Positions 11,966 through 23,699 are shown, counted from the first letter of the stretch. The stretch is 64,000 nt of DNA from Proteles cristata cristata (GCA_017311185.1 JAESUZ010001289.1:96513-160512); one strand, 5' to 3'. Numbers and translations are program-made. Notes: generated from the sequence alone by a model not told the origin.

Positions 11966-12176
11966 TTTTTTTAAAAAAATTAATGTTTATTTAGTTTTGA
12001 GAGACAGAGAGAGACAGAGCACGAGCAGGGGAGGGGCAGAGAGACAGAGAGACACAGAATCCGAAGCAGCTCCAGGCTCTGAGCAGTCAGCACAGAGTCT
12101 GACGCGGGGCTCGAACCCAACAAACCGTGACCTGAGCTAAAGTCGGTGCTTAGCCGACTGAGCCGCCAGGCACCCC
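11966..12176 (-). mobile_element. SINEC_Fc-like SINE, antisense
   Basis: On the minus strand: head GGGGTGCCTGGCGGCTCAG ending at 12176, box B GGGTTCGAGCCCCGCGTCAG near 12100-12119, a CT-rich body and an A tail near 11966-11985. The usual ATGATCTC between box A and box B is partly deleted. It lies about 115 bp from the previous SINE, in the same orientation. Confidence 0.93.
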
Positions 12177-12324
12177 ATTTCTGTGCTGTGGTCTGTGAGT
12201 GTTTCCGTGTGTCTTGTTACTTTGACAGCTGCGAATTCCACCAAGATACGATTAGCGTTGGGAAGGACCCCTAAGGACAGCACCCTGCTCTCGGCATATT
12301 CTGTGGTTCTGTGCTTCGTAGCTA

Positions 12325-12445
12325 CCTTCCGCTCAGACCATGCACGTTGTGAGGGCAGGGGTAGGGTCCCCTGCACCCACCTTCGTTGTGTGCCTACTGA
12401 TGTCCAGGACGTGGCTGGCCTTCTCTCTGTCTGTGTTTATTGACA
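12325..12445 (+). mobile_element. Possible L2 3'-end remnant
   Basis: GAGGGCAGGGGTAGGGTCCC near 12350 recalls the L2 3' text GAGGGCAGGGACC, but the following bases match poorly. Treat as tentative. Confidence 0.3.
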
Positions 12446-13726
12446 ACATTTTTTGTGTTGGATTCTGCTTTGTGTTGTTTTTACTAAGTAGCTATTTGTG
12501 GAATCCATAAAAGCTATAATGTAGCATTAACCTGGGACTTTTTCCTGAGCAGATCTGGTAGAAGAAACAGAGAGTAGCTCGGATGGTTAAGGAGGCTGAG
12601 ATGAGAGCCATGGACTGATCTAGAGGCTCCAGAAAGGTCGCGATGCGGCAGACCCAGGGGGCACGGGGGGCCCTTACATCTGGGCCTGAGTGTTGGAGTT
12701 TAGCGCTTTGGAGCATTCTGCCAGGGGATGGCACGCTCCAGGGTCTGGCGGCACCACAGAGTAAACCAAGTGCAGCTGGCGGTCTTTACGCTTAGTATAT
12801 AGGACCTGGGGGCACCGAGGCCCCCGGTCATGGTGGGGTTTGGGCATAGAAAGGGGTTTCAGCATCCAGGGGATGGAGACACTGACAGGGGGTCAGGAGG
12901 TGACAGGTTGGCCATGGTTGGGTGACACTGTAGACAAAGGGACGAGCCTGGACCCTGGGCAGTAGGTACTCAGGAGACCGCCAGCCCCACAGCCTGTCCT
13001 GTGGCCACCCCAAACTCGGACTGCAGGCTGTGGGCGAGTCCGCAGCCCCCTTCTCCACGGGCTGTAAGGAAGTAACGGCACAGACAAGTACCGTGTTGTA
13101 GGCAAGACAAGGAGATGGGGAGATTTTGCTGCAGAAACCAGATGATAACGAACAAAGGGGAGTTTGCTTGTGAGGTAATGATGGCTTCGGGAGGCGTAGC
13201 AGGTGTGTGTGTTGGTATTTAGAGGAAGCAGGGATGAGAAAGCACGTGTCCAGAGAAGAAGAGAAAGCTGAGGGATTATTTAAGGGAATTATTAAGGACT
13301 TTCCACAGGCACAGAAGTAGAGGCGGGAGGTATGGTTGGATACACCTCACATCTCCCAGGGTGGGGGAGGGTGTCCGCATGGGGACTGGTAAGTGCCGGG
13401 TAGTGTGCTGTGGGAGCGGGGAGGACTTCTCCCCACAGGGACAGCAGGGCCCTGGTCGGGGCAGTGATTTGGATGCTCCTGGCATGGAGCGCGGGCTCTG
13501 GTCCAGGAGACGTGAGGACAGTGCCCAGGAGAGTGCTGGCTGGTGCTGCCTGGCACGTGGTTGGAGTGCAACACACGTCCGCTCAACAAACGAACACAAA
13601 GGAATCTGCTGCAAAGGTTCTGCAGAGCCCCGGTGTGATGGGAAGGAGGAGCCCACGCCACGATGTTGCAGAGCCATGGAGATGCTCTTCAAGGCAGGCT
13701 CTGGCTCACCGGACCCGAAGCACCCC
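12446..13726. other. Unassigned GC-moderate sequence
   Basis: No confident repeat or gene. Open frames at 13276-13899 (minus) and 13361-13882 (plus) extend into the minisatellite to the right and owe part of their length to it. Confidence 0.35.
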
Positions 13727-14338
13727 CGTTCGAGCAGTGCTCCGCCCCATTCATGCAGTGCTCCGTCCCGTTCCTGCAGTGCTCCGCCCCGTTCGTGCAG
13801 TGTTCCGCCCGTTCGTGCAGTGTTCCGTCCCGTTCGTACAGTGCTCCGTCGTGTTTGTGCATTGTTCTGTCCGTTCGTGTAGAGCTCTACCCCGTTCATG
13901 CAGTGTTCCGTCTGTTCGTGCAGTGTTCCGTCTGTTCGTGCAGTGTTCTGCCCGTTCGTGCAGTGTTCCGCCCGTTCGTGCAGTGTTCTGTCCGTTCGTG
14001 CAGTGTTCCATCCCGTTCGTGCAGTGTTCCGTCCGTTCGTGCAGTGTTCCCGTTCGTGCAGTGTTCCGTCGTCCAGTGCAGTGTTCCATCCAGTGTTCCA
14101 TCCCGTTCGTGCAGTGTTCCCCCGTTACCGTGCAGTGTTCCGTCGTGCAGTGTTTCGTTCAGTGTTCCATCCCGTTCGTGCAGTGTTCCGCCCAGTGCAG
14201 TAGTGTTCCACCCGTTCGTGCAGTGTCCCTCCCGTTCCCGGTGTTCCGTCCGTTGTTCAGTGTTCCGCCTGTTCATCCAGTGTTCCGCCCGTTCATCCAG
14301 TGCTCCGCCCCGTTCGTGCAGTGCTCCGTCCTGTCCAT
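13727..14338. repeat. CpG-bearing minisatellite, unit about 20 bp, about 31 copies
   Basis: Consensus CCGTTCGTGCAGTGTTCCGT (19-21 bp). I count about 31 units, best preserved at 13900-14060. Outer units read GTGCTCCGCCCC, inner ones GTGTTCCGTC, so the array shows edge-to-centre homogenisation. There are truncated units near 14088-14100 and 14150-14210. Each unit carries two or three CpG, unusual survival for an old methylated repeat. The unit contains no stop in any frame on either strand and its length is not a multiple of three, which produces long false proteins such as the frame at 13410-14348. Confidence 0.96.
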
Positions 14339-14867
14339 TGCCTCCTGAGTGCACACGCAGTGTCTCACGCTGGGCGTGGGGGTAAAAGAAAGAACGTCTC
14401 TGCATCATTAGGGCACGGGAAGCTAGGGCTCGAAACAGTCTTTGAAGATGAGTGACACACTACATACCTGTAGTGAGGGTAAATTTGTCAGTTGTGGTTT
14501 GGGTAGAAAAACGATCACATTATGGTCGTATGACATTGACCACATGTGACCTGGCATTTCCATTCACAGGCAGATCGGCCCCAGCAGGTGCAGTGAAATT
14601 CCCAGCAAAGGATCGTCTCTATGGCCTCTTTTGCTATTATCTTTGTCTCTACTTGGCGGCAAATCTTGTGTGGAAAGGATCAGCTTTGTTATTCATCTTT
14701 ACCGTTTTCCCAGAACACCTGTTATATGATCAATATTGAATAAATATCGATCAAATACATATGAAAATAAACGAATGAATTTTCCATGTAAAGAAAACTT
14801 TACTCTGGGATAATTTTAGAAAAATTCTATGTGAAGTTAAAGTTTTTCCTTTAACATGGTAAATAGT

Positions 14868-15090
14868 AAGATGTGTTTTGAGGGGCTCCTGGGTGGCTCA
14901 GTCATAAGCATCTGACTCTTGATATCGACCCAGGTCAGGATCTAATGGTCGTGGGATCGAGCCCTGCATTGGGCTCTGAACTCACAGCAGAGAGTCTGAT
15001 TGGGATTTGCTCTCTCTTTCTCTCTGCCCCTCCACCTCTCTCTTTCTCTCTCCCAAAATAAATAATAAACTTAAAAAAAAGATGTGTTTT
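14868..15090 (+). mobile_element. Older CAN-type SINE with TSD
   Basis: The body, about 14882-15078, starts GGGGCTCCTGGGTGGCTCAG and shows TCTGACTCTTGATATCGACC, a weak box B (GGGATCGAGCCCTG), a CT-rich body and AATAAATAATAAAC. It is flanked by AAGATGTGTTTT at 14868-14879 and 15079-15090. Text differences place it in an older CAN subfamily than the GCTTGGGTC copies. Confidence 0.93.
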
Positions 15091-15269
15091 CAGCACTATG
15101 TGTCAGATGGTACATTGAAGAGTCCAGTGTAAACAAGGGCTGGATTATCATTTCTCCAAAATTATCAGCATTAGAATTTTGTAATTTTAACATGTGGATC
15201 CTGTACTTGTTTTGTGAAGTGTTTACCAAAGGATTTTGTTTTCTTTGGAGCAGATGTAAGTGACATTTA
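15091..15269. other. Unassigned AT-rich sequence
   Basis: Short interval between a SINE and the start of the L1-derived block. No feature seen. Confidence 0.3.
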
Positions 15270-15305
15270 ACGTCATTCCCTACACGTTCATTTCGAGTGA
15301 TAGAA

Positions 15306-15360
15306 GTGCAAGTAAGTTTTTTACTGTTTTAGTTATTTCTGAGAGAGATTTTAGTTATTT

Positions 15361-15405
<45 letters not shown>

Positions 15406-15619
15406 AGAGAAAGAGAGAAAGAGGAGAGAGACAGCGTGAGCAGGGGAGGGCCAGAGTGAGAGGGAGACACAGAATCTGAAACGGGCTCCAGGCTCTGAGC
15501 TGTCAGCACAGAGCCCGACATGGGACTCGAACCCACGAACTGTGAGATCATGACCTGAGCCGAAGTCCGGCGCTTAACTGACTGAGCCACCCAGGTGCCC
15601 CTTAACTGTGTGCAAGTAA
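15306..15619 (-). mobile_element. SINEC_Fc-like SINE inside L1, antisense, with GA expansion
   Basis: On the minus strand: head GGGGCACCTGGGTGGCTCAG ending at 15601, box B GTTCGTGGGTTCGAGTCCC near 15525-15543. The CT-rich body is expanded into a long (GA)n on the plus strand at 15364-15425. AGTTATTTCTGAGAGAGA is tandemly duplicated at the left edge. The TSD GTGCAAGTAA occurs at 15306-15315 and 15610-15619. Confidence 0.92.
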
Positions 15620-16459
15620 TTTTTGTTTGTTACCTTGTATCCTGAACTTGATGTGGCTGAACGCACTTTATTACTTATGGTTTTTGTAGATTCCTTGAGG
15701 TTTTCTGCAATCACATCTCCATGATCTATAAATGATCACAGTTTAAATTCTTCCTTTCCTGTTTGTATGCCTTTTATTTCTTCTTGCTTTTTATACTGGT
15801 TAGAACCCCCAGTGCCATTTTGAATAAGAGAGCAGACATCTTCATTTTTTCTTAACATTGAAAGAAAAGGTTCATAGTTGAGTATGTTGTTACCTGTAGG
15901 TTTGTTTTAGGTATTTTTTCAAGTTATTGTAATCCACGTTCTTAGTTTTCTAAGAGTTTTTATAATGAATGGGTGTTGGATTTGTCAAGTACTTTTTGGA
16001 CATCAGTTATGATCTATGAATTTTTTTCCTGGATTGCTCATGTAGTGAGTTTTTTAAAATGTTGAACTAACACTGCATTTAGTTATGTTGTATAATTCTT
16101 TTATTCATTATTTGATTCAATGTGCTGATTATTTGAGGATAATTGCATCTAAGTTCATGAGAAATATTTGTCTGTAGTTTTCTTCATTTGGCGCTGCGCT
16201 TGTCTGGTTTTGATATCAGGACAATGTTGGCCTCATAAAATGAATTTGAAAATGTTCTCTCCTGTCCTGTTTTCTGGGGTAGACTGTGCAATTTGGGATT
16301 CATTCTTCTTTCAAGATTTGGCCAGATTCTCCAGAGAAACCATTTGAGTCTAAAGAATTTCTTTGGAGAGCTCAGTAATTTCAAATGCAGTTTCTTTAAT
16401 GGTTATGAGACTATTCAGATGATCTGTTTAATCTTGGCTGATTTGTGGTACTTTGTGGG

Positions 16460-17160
16460 TATAGCACGCAGAATTACAGTTTCACTAAGATATCTCTGGC
16501 TTACATGGCAAAGGGGAATTAAGGTGACAGATGGAAATGCGATGCTAATAGACCTTAAAATGGAGATTATCCCGGGTTACCCAGGTGGCCCCACTGTAAA
16601 CAAAAAGTTCTCCAAAAGGAAGAAGGTGACAGAAGAGAACCAGTAGATGGGGCACCTGGGTGGCTTAGTCGGTTAAGCGTCCGACTTTCGCTTGGGTCAT
16701 GATCTCGCGGTTCGTGGGTTCGGGCCGCGTCGGGCTCTGTGCTGACTGCCAGCTCAGAGCCTGGAGCCTGTTTCAGTCTGTGACTCCCTCTCTCTCTGAC
16801 CCTCCCCTGCTCACGCTGTCTCTCTCTCTCTCTCTCTCCTAGAAATAAATAAAATATTAAAAAAAAAAAAAGAAGAAGAGAACCAGTAGAATTAGGAGAA
16901 GGTGGGGAGCTGGCCCACCTGGCCATCTTTGCGGGTGGAGCCAGGGGTCAGGGAGTGCGACGCCTCAGGCAGCTGGGAAGGGTAGGGCAGTGGGCTCTCC
17001 CTCAGGGCCCTGGAAGGCACACAGCTTGCGGACCCCGATTCCAGCCTGAGGTTGTGGGGATACGTTCACACTTCTCATGCCGAGAACTGTAGACAATAAA
17101 CTCACGCTGTGTTATGCCTCCGGTTTGTGGCTTGTCACAGCAGCTCTAGCCAACGGTGCA
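16460..17160 (+). mobile_element. LTR-like (MaLR/MLT1-type?) element inserted in the L1
   Basis: Parts at 16460-16630 and 16891-17160 flank a SINE. The left part contains GGAGATTATCCCGGGTTACC. The right part ends GAACTGTAGACAATAAACTC ... GTGGCTTGTCACAGCAGC, the layout of a common ancient mammalian element whose 3' end reads AACTGTGAGA(C)AATAAATTT...TTTGTGG...TTGTTACAGCAGC. L1 text resumes immediately at 17161, so it is an insertion. The family name is from memory and tentative. Confidence 0.5.
16631..16890 (+). mobile_element. Young felid SINE inside the LTR-like element, perfect TSD
   Basis: Body 16648-16873 with a 17 bp perfect duplication AGAAGAGAACCAGTAGA at 16631-16647 and 16874-16890. 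Same variant group as the copy at 2889. A few bases are missing in box B (GGGTTCGGGCCGCGTCGGG), which probably weakens its promoter. Confidence 0.96.
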
Positions 17161-17345
17161 TTTTGAGGACTTGGCTCATTTCTTCTAAATTGTTGAATTT
17201 ATTAGCATAGATTTGATCCTAGCATCTCCTTATAATGCTTTTAATCACTACAGGATCTGGAACAATAGCTACTTCCCTCCCCGTGTAGGTAATTTGTTTC
17301 TTCTCTTTATTTTTGCTACTCTTGCTAAAGGTTTGTCAAAGAAGG

Positions 17346-17598
17346 AGAAGCTTTAGGGGCGCCTGGGTGGCTTAGTCGGTTAAGTGTCCGACTTTCGCTT
17401 AGGTCATGATCTCGCGGTTCATGGGTTCGAGCCCCGCGTCGGGCTCTGTGCTGACTGCCAGCTCGGAGCCTGGAGCCTGTTTCAGTCTGTGACTCTCTCT
17501 CTCTCTGACCCTCCCCTGCTCACGCTGTCTCTCTCTCTCTCCTAGAACTAAAAAATAAAAATATATTAAAAAAAAAAAAAAGAAAGAGAAGCTTTAGG
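17346..17598 (+). mobile_element. Young felid SINE inside L1, with TSD
   Basis: Body 17356-17586, starting GGGGCGCCTGGGTGGCTTAG, with intact box B GGGTTCGAGCCCCGCG. The TSD AGAAGCTTTAGG is at 17346-17357 and 17587-17598 (the final GG overlaps the element start). Same variant group as 2889 and 16648. Confidence 0.95.
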
Positions 17599-18520
17599 TT
17601 TGTTTTCCTCTATTGTTTGCCTTTTTCCAGATTCATGGATTTCTACCTCGTGGTATTTGTTTGATGTCATTTATTATATTCAGTATTGTTCCCCTCATTA
17701 TCCTCACATTTGTATTGTTTTGTTCATTTTTTTGCCAATTTCTTGACCTAGGAACTATGTTGATTTGAAACCTTTTTCTTCCCTAACGTAACCTGTAGGC
17801 TTGTGTTTTCATCTTCTTCCAGTTACCTTTGTTATTCCCTTTGAGAGTTCTTCTTGGACTCCTGGCTTATTTAGAAGTGCTGTGTTTAATTTCAAAGTGC
17901 TTGGAGAATTTCTTGTTGTTCTTTTATTATTGATTTCAAGTTTCATTCCATTACGGCTAAGGAGCTGCAGGGTTGAAATTCTTTTAATCTTGTTTGGCTT
18001 TGTTTTATATCCCAGGATATGGGCCATCATTTGGGTCCCAAATAAAGCTCCTGTCCTGATCTCTCTGGGTCTGTTGTATCCACAGGCTTGCATGGTGTAT
18101 TTGCCCTAGGTCTTGGCGTTTAGGAAACCAAGGGCTAAGTTTTGTCTAGCAAGAAGTTAGAAATCAACTTTCTTCTCTTAGCAAAACAGCCTTGTCTGTT
18201 TTGGAGGCCATTCCTTTCTTGCCAAGTCCAGACATTGTATTTTCTCTCTCTGTAGTCCCTGTGTTCTTTGATCTTAAAAAGAAGGGTTATGTAAAGCTTT
18301 AAAAATGTCATTCACATGTATAATTTTGCTCAGTACCAATAACAGTCCATTTGAGCAGATTTCGCTCAAAGAAGAGTAACTAAGAGCTGCTGTTTAGAGA
18401 TTGTAATTAGTGTAGGTTTCACCATTAAACACTAAAATATGTTCGGTGAGGCATGAGATTTTCCAAATGCGATTATGAGTTTGATCCCCTGAAATTCTTC
18501 TCCCCTTCTCTGTAGCCGAC

Positions 18521-18782
18521 ATCATCCTTTTATTTTATTTTTTTATTTAAAAAAAAATTTTTTTAATGTTTTATTTATTTCTAGGAGAGAGAGAGAGACA
18601 GCATGAGCAGGGGAGGGTCAGAGAGAGAGGGAGTCACAGACTGAAACAGGCTCCAGGCTCTGAGCTGGCAGTCAGCACAGAGCCCGACGCAGGGCTCGAA
18701 CCCACGAACCGCGAGATCATGACCTAAGCGAAAGTCGGACGCTTAACCGACTAAGCCACCCAGGCGCCCCATCATCCTTTTA
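18521..18782 (-). mobile_element. Young felid SINE, antisense, with TSD
   Basis: Body 18533-18770. Minus-strand head GGGGCGCCTGGGTGGCTTAG, box B GGGTTCGAGCCCTGCG, the GACTGCCAGCTC variant and the CTAGAAATAAATAAAAC tail. The duplication ATCATCCTTTTA is at 18521-18532 and 18771-18782. Confidence 0.95.
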
Positions 18783-21315
18783 AAAGGTGGCGTATGATTA
18801 GCGATTTCCTATGTGTTTGCTGGGAAGGGGCAAAGCTGGTTTGGCTCCTGGCTGAGCTGGACGTGCTGGGTAATGTAACTTTCCATGGTGACACTGAAAA
18901 GTCTATGAAGTAGCTTGAAGTTTGCTACTGTTGCAATAATTCCTGTTCTCTTGCATAAGTATTTATGGTACGAATTTATGAAGTATAAACACTTCTTTCT
19001 TTAGAGTTACCTTTTAAACCCTTTTTACTTTATTGCTGTTTATTATGAAATTTCTATGATTGCTCCTGCTGCAAATTTCATTCTTAAATAGACATGCCAG
19101 TGAGTGTAGATGCAGTAAATCCCCGGCGGGGTTGACGTTTGCCCCGCCATCTTACGTGTTATCGATGCCCTCCCTTGAGCACTGCCGCTCAGACAACACA
19201 TTGTTTTCTTATTTAGCGAAGGCAGGAAGTCAGTGTTGCTACACATTTTGAGTTATAATCTGTCTTACAACGTTTTCTAAATCTCTCGATCCTGTAAGCA
19301 GAGGTACACCCCGAAAGGTGAATGGTTCTCTGCGATTCTGTCAATGGCTCTCCCTGCCTTCATTCTCAAAGCTTCCAGACTATTCTTTGCCCTATTGACA
19401 GAGGGAGCATTCAGGGGCCACAGCCTGCCCTTTCATCACCCCTTAAGAGGGTGTCAGTGAGAAAGATCCCCACTCACGGCTTCCCAAGTGGACCCAACGC
19501 CCAGTCCCATCCACTTCACGAGATTCCTCTCCTGGCTCCCGTCGGGGGTACCTGCTCTGGATGCGGCTTTGAGGCTGGGAATGGCTGCATGTGTCCTGAA
19601 CAACTGGCTTGTTTATCTGTGAATTACACAGATGTTGAGAAATGTAAGGCGTAAATCTGTGAACCAGTTGGATTAAGCCTGTAGGATTTCCTCAACACAG
19701 GAACTGCTGGAGTCCATAGGACAGATACTTACAGTTTGGGGCCTGACACACCAAAATTTTAAGCAGAGTTTAGGAATTAGTATAGATACATTTTGTGCTT
19801 CTGTTCTTTTGTTCTTTTTACTGTGCTATTCTTCTTAGCAGAATTTTGGTTATTTTTCACAGTTCAGTCCAAGATGATCCCGCCTTGGGAGCCTTAGTTA
19901 TACTAGCAAAGATTCTTTTCCTCATAAAATCACGTTCATGAGTTTTGGGAGTTAGGACATGGGTCTATCTCTTTAAGTCACTACACTATCCATTACTCAG
20001 CTCACTGCATGCACAGATCAATCCCTTGGATGACAAATAAGAGCAGAAAACACATATCTGCCAGCATCATATGTGACCTCAAAGTCCAAAGCCAGAGTCC
20101 TGGGAGAACAGTGCCCCAGGAGAGCAAAGTGCTCACTGTTTCCATAACTGGCCCCTCAAATCACGCCTGTCTTTGACAACCCCAATTCCAGGTGAGGCCA
20201 CGATGAACTGGCAAAAAAGAAATAGGATAAGAAAAGCTACAAATCATGCTTATCAGATTTTAATTACTCTTATCCAAGCAAAGTCTTATTTTATAAAATG
20301 TTGCTGTTTATTAGATTTAGCTCTTGACTGAAAAAATAATCTGAGAAGTACTTGCCTTTACAGGCCAATTGACTTAGGATGTCGCCAACTAGAATGAATC
20401 AAAATGAACAGTGAACTGAGCAGTGGCCGGGTGTCCGGCCTTTGTGGAGGCTGATGATAGCCTGCACTGGTCCTAACCCCCGAACAATATTTGGGACCAG
20501 AAAAGTCACTGACACTTTCATCCATACCTGTGCCAAGTAGGCAGTACGTTTCTGTGCGTGTAGGAGGGAGGCGAGAGCACAGTGCTTTTCATTCCTGCTT
20601 TCTGGGCAGGAATACCTCCTAAAACAAAATAAGACAAAACAAAAGAGTGGCTTTGCCCCTCTTCAGACATTGCACGTTTAAAAATCTCTTTAAATATGCT
20701 GATTCAATTTTGGCATTGGCTCAGCTTCATGCAATTATTCAGTGAAAATTCAAAACTCTGTGAGGATTAATCCATAAATCTGGCTCTCCACATTGCAAGG
20801 GAAAGATGGTGTTTGCATAATAATTCAGTGACTGTAGGGCAATTTTAAATGCCCATCCAGTAGATCTTATTTTAAACATATCCAGGGGCCTTGGTGAGTT
20901 ATCTAGCTCAGTTATAACCGATGCCATAGAATTTGGCTCATATATAGTTTATAACTGATGTGATAAATGGATTAACTTTGCTCAGCATTTATTGGCCCTT
21001 TCCATATAATGAAATAGTGTGATTCTACTACGATATATCATTTTGCTGAGTCACATTGATGCCTTAATCAAGGAAAACTGCTGCAAGTGTGGAAGAATAA
21101 TTAAACCATTATTACAGCTGCCTTTCGCATGGTCTGATGGAAACCACACTTCATCTGCCCCAAACAAAACCAAAAATGCATTTTTCTTTATTCTCACATC
21201 ACAACCTGTTTTTTCCACCGTGTCCTGATTTAGGCAGAGGGAATCAAAATGCATCCCAATTCCCAAGCCAAAATGTAAAATGACTCTCAACAATGTTGTC
21301 TTTCTTCTCTTATTT
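18783..21315. other. Unassigned AT-rich sequence
   Basis: About 2.5 kb without recognised repeat, exon or RNA gene. Open frames here are short and unremarkable. Confidence 0.35.
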
Positions 21316-21549
21316 TTAACTGTACATTTTCTTTAAAAAAATTTTTTTTAACGTCTTTATTTTATTTTGAGAGACAGAGACAGAGAGTGAGTGGGGGAGG
21401 GGCAGAGAGAGGGGAAGACACAGAATCTGAAGCAGCTCCAGGCTCTGAGCTGGCAGGCTTGGACCCACAGACTATGAGATCATGACCTGAGCCGAAGTCG
21501 GACACTTAACCGACTAAGCCACCCAGGCGCCCCTTAACTGTAGATTTTC
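21316..21549 (-). mobile_element. SINEC_Fc-like SINE, antisense, internally deleted, with TSD
   Basis: Body about 21332-21533. Minus-strand head GGGGCGCCTGGGTGGCTTAG and GTGTCCGACTTCGGCTCAGG. The middle has lost the CCCGCGTCGGGCTCTGTGC part, and box B reads GTGGGTCCAAGCC. The TSD TTAACTGTA(C/G)ATTTTC lies at 21316-21331 and 21534-21549. Confidence 0.92.
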
Positions 21550-21559
21550 AAATAAAAAA

Positions 21560-23390
21560 TGAATGTTAATGGACTTTGATTTTTAGAGCAGTTTCAGGCT
21601 TACAGAAAAGCTGGACGGAAAGTACAGAGGCAGTTTTTATACACTCCCTCTTACGCCCAGCTTTCCTGTGGTTAGCATTGTGTGGGGCATTTGTTACAAA
21701 TAACCAATATCGATACCTTTTGACTGATGACAGTCCACAGAACGTCTTAGTGTTCACTCGGGGCGCCCTACAGGTCTGTGGGTTCGGCAAGTGTATCATT
21801 GCAGGTGGGCACGATTTCGGGGCCATACAGATTAGCTCTGCTGCCCTAAAAACCTTTCGTGTCCATCTGTCCATCCCTCCCCTGGCCCCTGGCAACCATT
21901 GATCGTTTTACTGTCTCCATAGTTTTGCCTTGTCGCGAATGTCACGAAGTTGGAAGCACACAGTGTGCCGCCTCCTCAGACTGGCTTCTTCCTCATGATA
22001 GTGTATGTGTATCAAGGTTGCTCCTTGGCTTCTTGTGGTTTGTTAGCTCTTTTGTTTTTAGCACCGAATAAAATTCCATTGTCTGGATTTGCCAGTTTGT
22101 TTATCCATTCAGGCACTAAAGGTCACCTCAGGTGCTTCCGGGTTTGGGCTCCTAATAGTCACGTGCAGGTTTTGTGTGGACGTTAAGTTTTCATCCCACT
22201 TGGATGGATCGCACAGAGAACAGTTGCTGGATCTTAATGGTAAAGTATACGTTTAATTTCATGAGGAGCTGTCAAGCTTTCCTCCATAGAGGCCGTACCC
22301 TCCTGGGTCCTCGCCAGCAGGGAATAAGAGCTCCCATTGTTTCATACCATCAGCAGCATTTGCTGTTGTCAATGTTCTGGATTTTAGCCATTTTAATCAA
22401 TTTTTAGTGAGATCTCATTTTTGTTGTAATTAGCATTTTCTTGATGATGTAGGATATAGAGCGTCTTTTCATGCACTTATTTGCTGTCTGTCTTCTTTGG
22501 TGGGGTCGCTGTGTGTGAAGATCTCTGGCTCAAATTTTAATTGCGTTGTTTGATTTCTTATGGCTGACTTTTAAGTGTTCTTTGTATATTTTTGATACGA
22601 TCCCTTTATCAGATGTACGTTTTGCAAAGATTTTCACTCAGTCTGTGTCTGCTCATTTTGTTTTCTTAACACTGTGTTTTGCTGACTAGATAATTTTTTT
22701 TTTTTTACTTTCAATCAATAATTCTTCTTTGGTTTTGTATCTAGAAAGTCATTGTCAAACCTGAAGTCACCTGGATTTTCTCCTCTGCTATCTTCTAGTT
22801 TTTTGATTTTGTATTTTACTTTCAAGTCCGTGATCCATTTTGAGTTAATTTTTGTGAAGAGTATAGTCTGTGTCTAAAATCAGTTGTTGTTGTTTTTTTT
22901 TTCAAACGTGGATATCCAGTTATCCCAGACCCATCCGTTGAAAAGACTGTCCTTTCTCTATGCTGTTACCTTTGTTCCTTTGTCAAAGCCCAGTTCAGTA
23001 TATTTGTATGGGTCCGTTTCTGGGCTTTTTTTTCTATTACGTTCTATTGATCTGTCTGTTCCTTCACCAGCCACACTGTCTTCATCATTATCATGAATTG
23101 TTATCCGAAGCCAAAAAGCTACGTAGTATACACTCTTCAACTTTGTGCTTCTCTTTCAAGACTGAGTTGGCTCTCTGAGGCCTTTCGCCTCCATATAAAC
23201 ATCAGGTCAGTTTATTGATATCCATGATATAACTTGCCTGTTAGGATGAGTTCACTCCAGAGATGAAATTGGTTAGAACTGATAACACTATAGAGTTTCC
23301 CTATCCATGAACATGAATGCTCTCTCCATTTATTTAAATACTCTTTTACTTTTTTTAAAGCATTTTATAGTTTTCCCATACAAACCCTGT
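21560..23390 (-). mobile_element. L1M 3' UTR and ORF2 C-terminal region, antisense
   Basis: The plus strand follows the reverse complement of an L1M/L1MA-type 3' end over about 1.8 kb: AGCAGTTTCAGGCTTACAG near 21588, CTGTCTCCATAGTTTTGCC near 21911, TTTGTATATTTTTGATACGA near 22581, TCCATTTTGAGTTAATTTTT near 22834, and CTTCCTATCC-like text near 23300. There is no intact frame. It carries more CpG than expected of a dead L1, for example around 21700-21800. The right edge merges into a TA-rich simple repeat. Confidence 0.85.
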
Positions 23391-23450
23391 GTATATATAT
23401 ATATATATATAACAATGTATATATATGTATATATACATATATGTATAGTT
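23390..23450. repeat. (TA)n/(TATATG)n simple repeat
   Basis: TATATATATATATATATA and related TATATG/TATACA units at the left boundary of the antisense L1 block. It may have grown from AT-rich L1 text. Likely polymorphic and able to form a cruciform. Confidence 0.8.
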
Positions 23451-23699
23451 AGCTTTATACTAACTACATTTTTACTAACTACATTTGTTTTTTACTCATA
23501 ATTGTCTCACAAATGTATTTTCTATTTGCTTTTCCCAGCAAGCACTGAAACTCTGGCCATAACTCCCCTTGACGGGCACCAAACAATTCTAATCGGTCGT
23601 CTAGACAGTGAGTCTTCCTTCAGTTAATCTTTTCTGTGTCAGTGGTTATCTTTTTAAATGGGAAGTATGCTTCTGGCCACTCTTTGTGTAAACCCTCCA

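Larger units (their letters stand above)
15270..18110 (-). mobile_element. L1 ORF2 fossil, antisense, interrupted by four later insertions
   Basis: Pieces at about 15270-15315, 15610-16459, 17161-17345 and 17588-18110 are collinear with the reverse complement of mammalian L1 ORF2. A minus-strand frame around 16184-16384 still reads FYEANIVLISKPDK, matching the L1 reverse-transcriptase region FYEANIILIPKP. Plus-strand words such as CTTGTATCCTGAAC, TTGTTGAATTTATTAGCATA and TTATTGATTTCAAGTTTCAT are typical L1M reverse-complement text. The frame is broken throughout, so it is dead. Insertions: SINE, LTR-like element with a SINE inside it, and a further SINE. Confidence 0.85.

Noticed and set aside
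13727..14338. CRISPR-like regular repeat array
   Set aside because: The units are directly adjacent with no unique spacers, and the genome is mammalian. It is a minisatellite.
13410..14348. 312-codon open frame rich in CSVPFVQ-like repeats
   Set aside because: Its right two thirds are the 20 bp minisatellite, whose unit has no stop in any frame. Two other plus frames and minus frames are equally open there, and no family motif or splice context is seen.
16184..16384. Minus-strand frame reading FYEANIVLISKPDK as a host gene
   Set aside because: This is the reverse-transcriptase region of a dead L1 ORF2, not a host exon.
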